Assembly (NCBI GenBank): GCA_021768985.1
Contig: JAETTR010000044.1
Location: 1-7,962, forward strand
Length of the DNA: 7,962 nucleotides
From: Bacillota bacterium
Lineage (GTDB): Bacteria; Bacillota; Clostridia; Christensenellales; Borkfalkiaceae
Direction of reading: 5' to 3'
Shown here: positions 5,532-7,962 of the stretch, in pieces
Numbering within the stretch: the stretch's first letter is position 1
Layout of the letters: every line of letters starts with the position of its first letter
Notes under the pieces: model-generated
The model's input: the letters and a program-made list of their open reading frames with translations, nothing else
Database searches by the model: none
Told to the model about the DNA's origin: nothing
Position numbers and translations under genes: made by a program

Positions 5532-6890
5532 ATGAAAATCCCGATTCCGGAAAATTTAACCAATCTCGCGGCGGAATGCGCCTTTCCTCTCTATCTCGTC
5601 GGCGGAAGCGTGCGGGACTGCCTCGCGGGGTTCCCCGCGGGCAAAAATCCCGACTGGGATATCTGCGCGCCCGCGCCCGAAGAGGCGCTGATCGCCGCCG
5701 CGGAAAAGCTCGGCTTTACGGTGAAGAGCGTGTACCGTCACACGGGCACGGTGAAGCTGTGCGATCAAACGGGAGTCGGCTACGAATTCACACGATTCCG
5801 CTCGGACAAATACGTGCGCGGACTGCATACCCCCGCCGAAATCGAATTCACGACCGACCTCGGAACGGACGCGCGCCGCCGCGATTTTTGCGCCAACGCG
5901 GTCTATTACGAAATCAAAACGGAAACGCTGTGCGATCCGCTCGATGGGAAACGGGATATCGAACGGAAAATTCTGCGCACCGTCGCGCCCGCGAAAAAGG
6001 TGTTCGGCGAGGACGGTCTGCGGCTGATGCGGCTTGCAAGGTTCGCCGCGGAAACGGGGTTTCTGCCCGATGCGGAATGCGCGGCGGGCGCGAAACGGAA
6101 CCGCGCGCTCGTGAAGGATATCTTTCCCGAACGGGTGTTTGCGGAGCTCAACGCGCTGCTGCTCGCCGACCGCAAGCACGGCGATCCCGAAGCCCCCTAC
6201 CGCGGACTGTGCGTGTTGAGGGATACCGAAGTACTCGGCGAAATTCTGCCCGAACTCGCAAGCGGAAACGGCATGAAACAACGCGCCGATTTCCACGACT
6301 ACGACGTGCTCGAACACGCCTTCCGATGCGTGAAGTACGCTCCGCCCGAGATTCGGTTCGCGGCGCTGTTGCACGACGTCGGCAAGCCCTTCTGTTTTTT
6401 GCGCGACGGGAATTTTTACCGCCACGCCGAAGAGGGAGAACGGATTGCGGGCGAAATTCTCTCCCGCCTGAAAGCGCCCGCAAAACTGAAAGCGGAAACC
6501 TGCGCGCTCGTCAAATTGCACATGCGCGATTCGGACGGAAAGATGAAGCAGAGCAAGGTGCGGCGGGAGCTCGCGGAGCAATATCCCCTGCTCGAAAAAC
6601 TCTTCGCCCTCAGACAGGCGGACTACTCCGCCTGCAAAGACGACCTCTCCCCCGCGCCCGCGGTGGAAAAGTGGCGGAGAATTCTCAAAGAGATGAGAAC
6701 GGAGGGCGCGCCCCTGTCGCAGAAGGAGCTCGCCGTCAACGGGAAAGACCTGCTCGAAGCGGGCGTGCCCCCGAAACGGGTGGGCGAAGCGCTCGCCGAC
6801 TGTATGGAATACTGCGTGCAGGACGGCGCGCGCAACGAAAGAGCGGGGCTGATCGCCCGCGCGAAAAAACGATTTATGGAGGAAGTATGA
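5532..6890 (+). CDS. cca: CCA tRNA nucleotidyltransferase with HD domain
   Basis: A class II nucleotidyltransferase of 452 residues, predicted to add or repair the 3' CCA end of tRNAs in the cytoplasm without a template. Motifs in order: LVGGSVRD at 22-29; metal-binding D41 and D43 in NPDWDIC; RRRDFCANA at 115-123; and EDGLRLMRLARF at 160-171, whose EDxxR is the nucleotide-selecting element of this class. A C-terminal HD-type domain follows (H262, H281-D282 in LLHDVGKP, H298), and the tail has the usual NGKDLLEAGVPPKRVGEAL stretch. The HD domain suggests additional phosphohydrolase activity, as in E. coli Cca. The start is ATG 5532 with AGGAAAG at 5524-5530; an in-frame ATG at 5472 lies upstream of the predicted transcription start and is unlikely. 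Whether the enzyme adds CCA or only part of it cannot be decided by eye. Its stop overlaps the rmuC start. Confidence 0.93.
   Translation: MKIPIPENLTNLAAECAFPLYLVGGSVRDCLAGFPAGKNPDWDICAPAPEEALIAAAEKLGFTVKSVYRHTGTVKLCDQTGVGYEFTRFRSDKYVRGLHTPAEIEFTTDLGTDARRRDFCANAVYYEIKTETLCDPLDGKRDIERKILRTVAPAKKVFGEDGLRLMRLARFAAETGFLPDAECAAGAKRNRALVKDIFPERVFAELNALLLADRKHGDPEAPYRGLCVLRDTEVLGEILPELASGNGMKQRADFHDYDVLEHAFRCVKYAPPEIRFAALLHDVGKPFCFLRDGNFYRHAEEGERIAGEILSRLKAPAKLKAETCALVKLHMRDSDGKMKQSKVRRELAEQYPLLEKLFALRQADYSACKDDLSPAPAVEKWRRILKEMRTEGAPLSQKELAVNGKDLLEAGVPPKRVGEALADCMEYCVQDGARNERAGLIARAKKRFMEEV
6878..6882 (+). promoter_or_regulatory. Ribosome binding site for rmuC inside the end of cca
   Basis: GGAGG lies within the last codons of cca, 4 nt before ATG 6887, which itself overlaps the cca TGA (6888-6890). 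It fixes the rmuC start and indicates coupled translation of the two genes. Confidence 0.8.
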
Positions 6891-7962
6891 CGAACGCACT
6901 GATGATTATTTCGATCTGCCTGAACGCGGTATGCCTCGCGCTGATCTGTTTCCTGATCTTACGGAATAAGAACGGCGGCGGACTGAAAACGGACGATGGC
7001 GTGCGGGAAGCGCTGCGCAGACTCGAAGAAAAGACGGACACGATCGGCGGGCTGGCGGATTACAGCTCCCGCGCCGTGGAGAACCTGAACCGTTCGACGG
7101 AAGCGCGGCTCGCCAACATTCAGAACCGCCTGACGGACGACATGAAATACATTGTGGACGCGAACGCGCAGAATCTGGAACGGATCCGCCGCACGGTGGA
7201 CGACAAGCTGACGGCGTCGATCGACGGGAAGCTTTCGGACAGCTTCGCGCGCATCTCCGACCGCCTTGAAAAAATGTACGTGAGCGTGGGAGAGATGAAG
7301 TCGCTTTCGGGCAACGTGGCGGATATCAAGCGGGTGTTCTCCAACGTGAAGCTCCGCGGCACCTGGGGGGAAGCGCAGCTGAACACCCTGCTCGAACAGA
7401 TGCTCGCGCCCGAGCAGTACGAACGGAGCGTAAAGCTGAACCCGCTCGACAACTCCCTCGTCGACTTCGCGATTCTCCTGCCGAGCAAGGACGGCGAAAA
7501 GGTGTTCCTGCCCGTGGACAGCAAGTTCCCCGTAGAGGAATTCGAACGGCTGTGCGAAGCCTCCGAGCGGGGCGACAAGGAGGGCGAGGAAAGCGCGCGG
7601 AAGAATCTGGAGCGCGCCGTAAAACTGCAAGCCGACTCCATTGCGAAAAAATACATTCTGCCTCCCCTGACCACCGATTTCGCCGTGATGTATCTCCCCT
7701 CCGAAGGGCTTTACGCCGAAGTCGCGCGGGCGGCGGGACTGTCCGATTTTCTGCTCAAACGGCGGGTGATCGCGTGCGGTCCGACCAACTTCGGCGCGTT
7801 GCTCTCCACCCTGCAAACGGGATTCCGCACGGCGGCGATCGAAAAACGCTCGGGCGAGCTGGGACAGATGCTCGACACCTTCCGCGTGGAATTTATAAAA
7901 TTTTCCGAGCTGCTCGAAAAGACCCGCCGCAAATTGCAGGAAGCGCAGGACAGCGTGGAGAG
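6887..7962 (+). CDS. rmuC: RmuC family protein, 3' end outside the window
   Basis: RmuC-family proteins resemble nucleases and in E. coli limit rearrangement at short inverted repeats; the biochemical activity is not well established. The frame is open from ATG 6887 to the window end (358 codons plus 2 bases), so the 3' end is missing. Residues 4-25 form a membrane anchor (ALMIISICLNAVCLALICFL), followed by a long charged, probably coiled-coil region (about 36-150). The conserved RmuC core then follows: KLRGTWGEAQLNTLLE around W160, VDSKFPVEEFE with D211 and K213, LPSEGLYAEV, and CGPTNFGALLSTLQTGFR. It begins in the cca stop codon (ATGA overlap), so the two are co-expressed. E. coli RmuC has 475 residues, so about 100 more are expected outside the window. 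Family assignment is confident. Confidence 0.92.
   Translation, partial: MTNALMIISICLNAVCLALICFLILRNKNGGGLKTDDGVREALRRLEEKTDTIGGLADYSSRAVENLNRSTEARLANIQNRLTDDMKYIVDANAQNLERIRRTVDDKLTASIDGKLSDSFARISDRLEKMYVSVGEMKSLSGNVADIKRVFSNVKLRGTWGEAQLNTLLEQMLAPEQYERSVKLNPLDNSLVDFAILLPSKDGEKVFLPVDSKFPVEEFERLCEASERGDKEGEESARKNLERAVKLQADSIAKKYILPPLTTDFAVMYLPSEGLYAEVARAAGLSDFLLKRRVIACGPTNFGALLSTLQTGFRTAAIEKRSGELGQMLDTFRVEFIKFSELLEKTRRKLQEAQDSVE

Noticed and set aside
5556..6899. 447-codon minus-strand open frame opposite cca
   Set aside because: cca carries every class II motif in order; the antisense frame has only composition-driven sequence rich in Arg, Phe and Gly.
6959..7816. 285-codon minus-strand open frame opposite rmuC
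   Set aside because: The plus-strand frame gives a clear RmuC protein with a coupled start. The antisense product has no family features.

Overview
The window looks like ordinary chromosomal DNA from a GC-rich, probably Gram-positive anaerobe, with Clostridia (Bacillota) the best guess. The reasons are strong AGGAGG-type ribosome binding sites, sigma-A-like promoters, a SpoIIE/RsbU-type PP2C phosphatase with a cysteine-bearing PAS domain, and a BmrU/DagK-type lipid kinase. No marker in the window fixes the taxon. Coding DNA is dense and GC-rich; the intergenic stretches are short and AT-rich. I see no mobile element, CRISPR array, tRNA or rRNA, and no gene-free stretch longer than 300 bases.

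Layout: (1) 1-141 is the 3' end of a gene I cannot identify. (2) 247-3003 is a plus-strand cluster: a cardiolipin synthase (cls), a Cof-type HAD phosphatase 19 nt downstream, and a YfcE-like metallophosphodiesterase whose ATG overlaps the HAD stop codon. (3) 3050-3387 is a self-contained unit: near-consensus promoter, strong ribosome binding site, a 77-residue two-helix membrane protein of unknown function, and a strong intrinsic terminator. (4) 3454-5380 is a minus-strand pair: a diacylglycerol-kinase-family lipid kinase followed 1 nt later by a PAS-SpoIIE phosphatase. It converges on unit 3, and the terminator between them is symmetric enough to serve both strands. (5) 5381-5531 is a 151-nt divergent promoter region. 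(6) 5532 to the window end is a plus-strand pair: a CCA tRNA nucleotidyltransferase with an HD domain, then rmuC, which starts inside the cca stop codon and runs off the window.

Possible functional links: cls and the DagK-like kinase both act on phospholipids (cardiolipin synthesis; return of diacylglycerol to phosphatidic acid). The tight coupling of the lipid kinase to a PAS-PP2C signalling phosphatase is the most suggestive pairing. The most novel-looking single item is the small membrane protein with its own strong expression signals and AT-leaning codon use. The rest is recognisable housekeeping content. I did not find a convincing multi-gene undescribed system.
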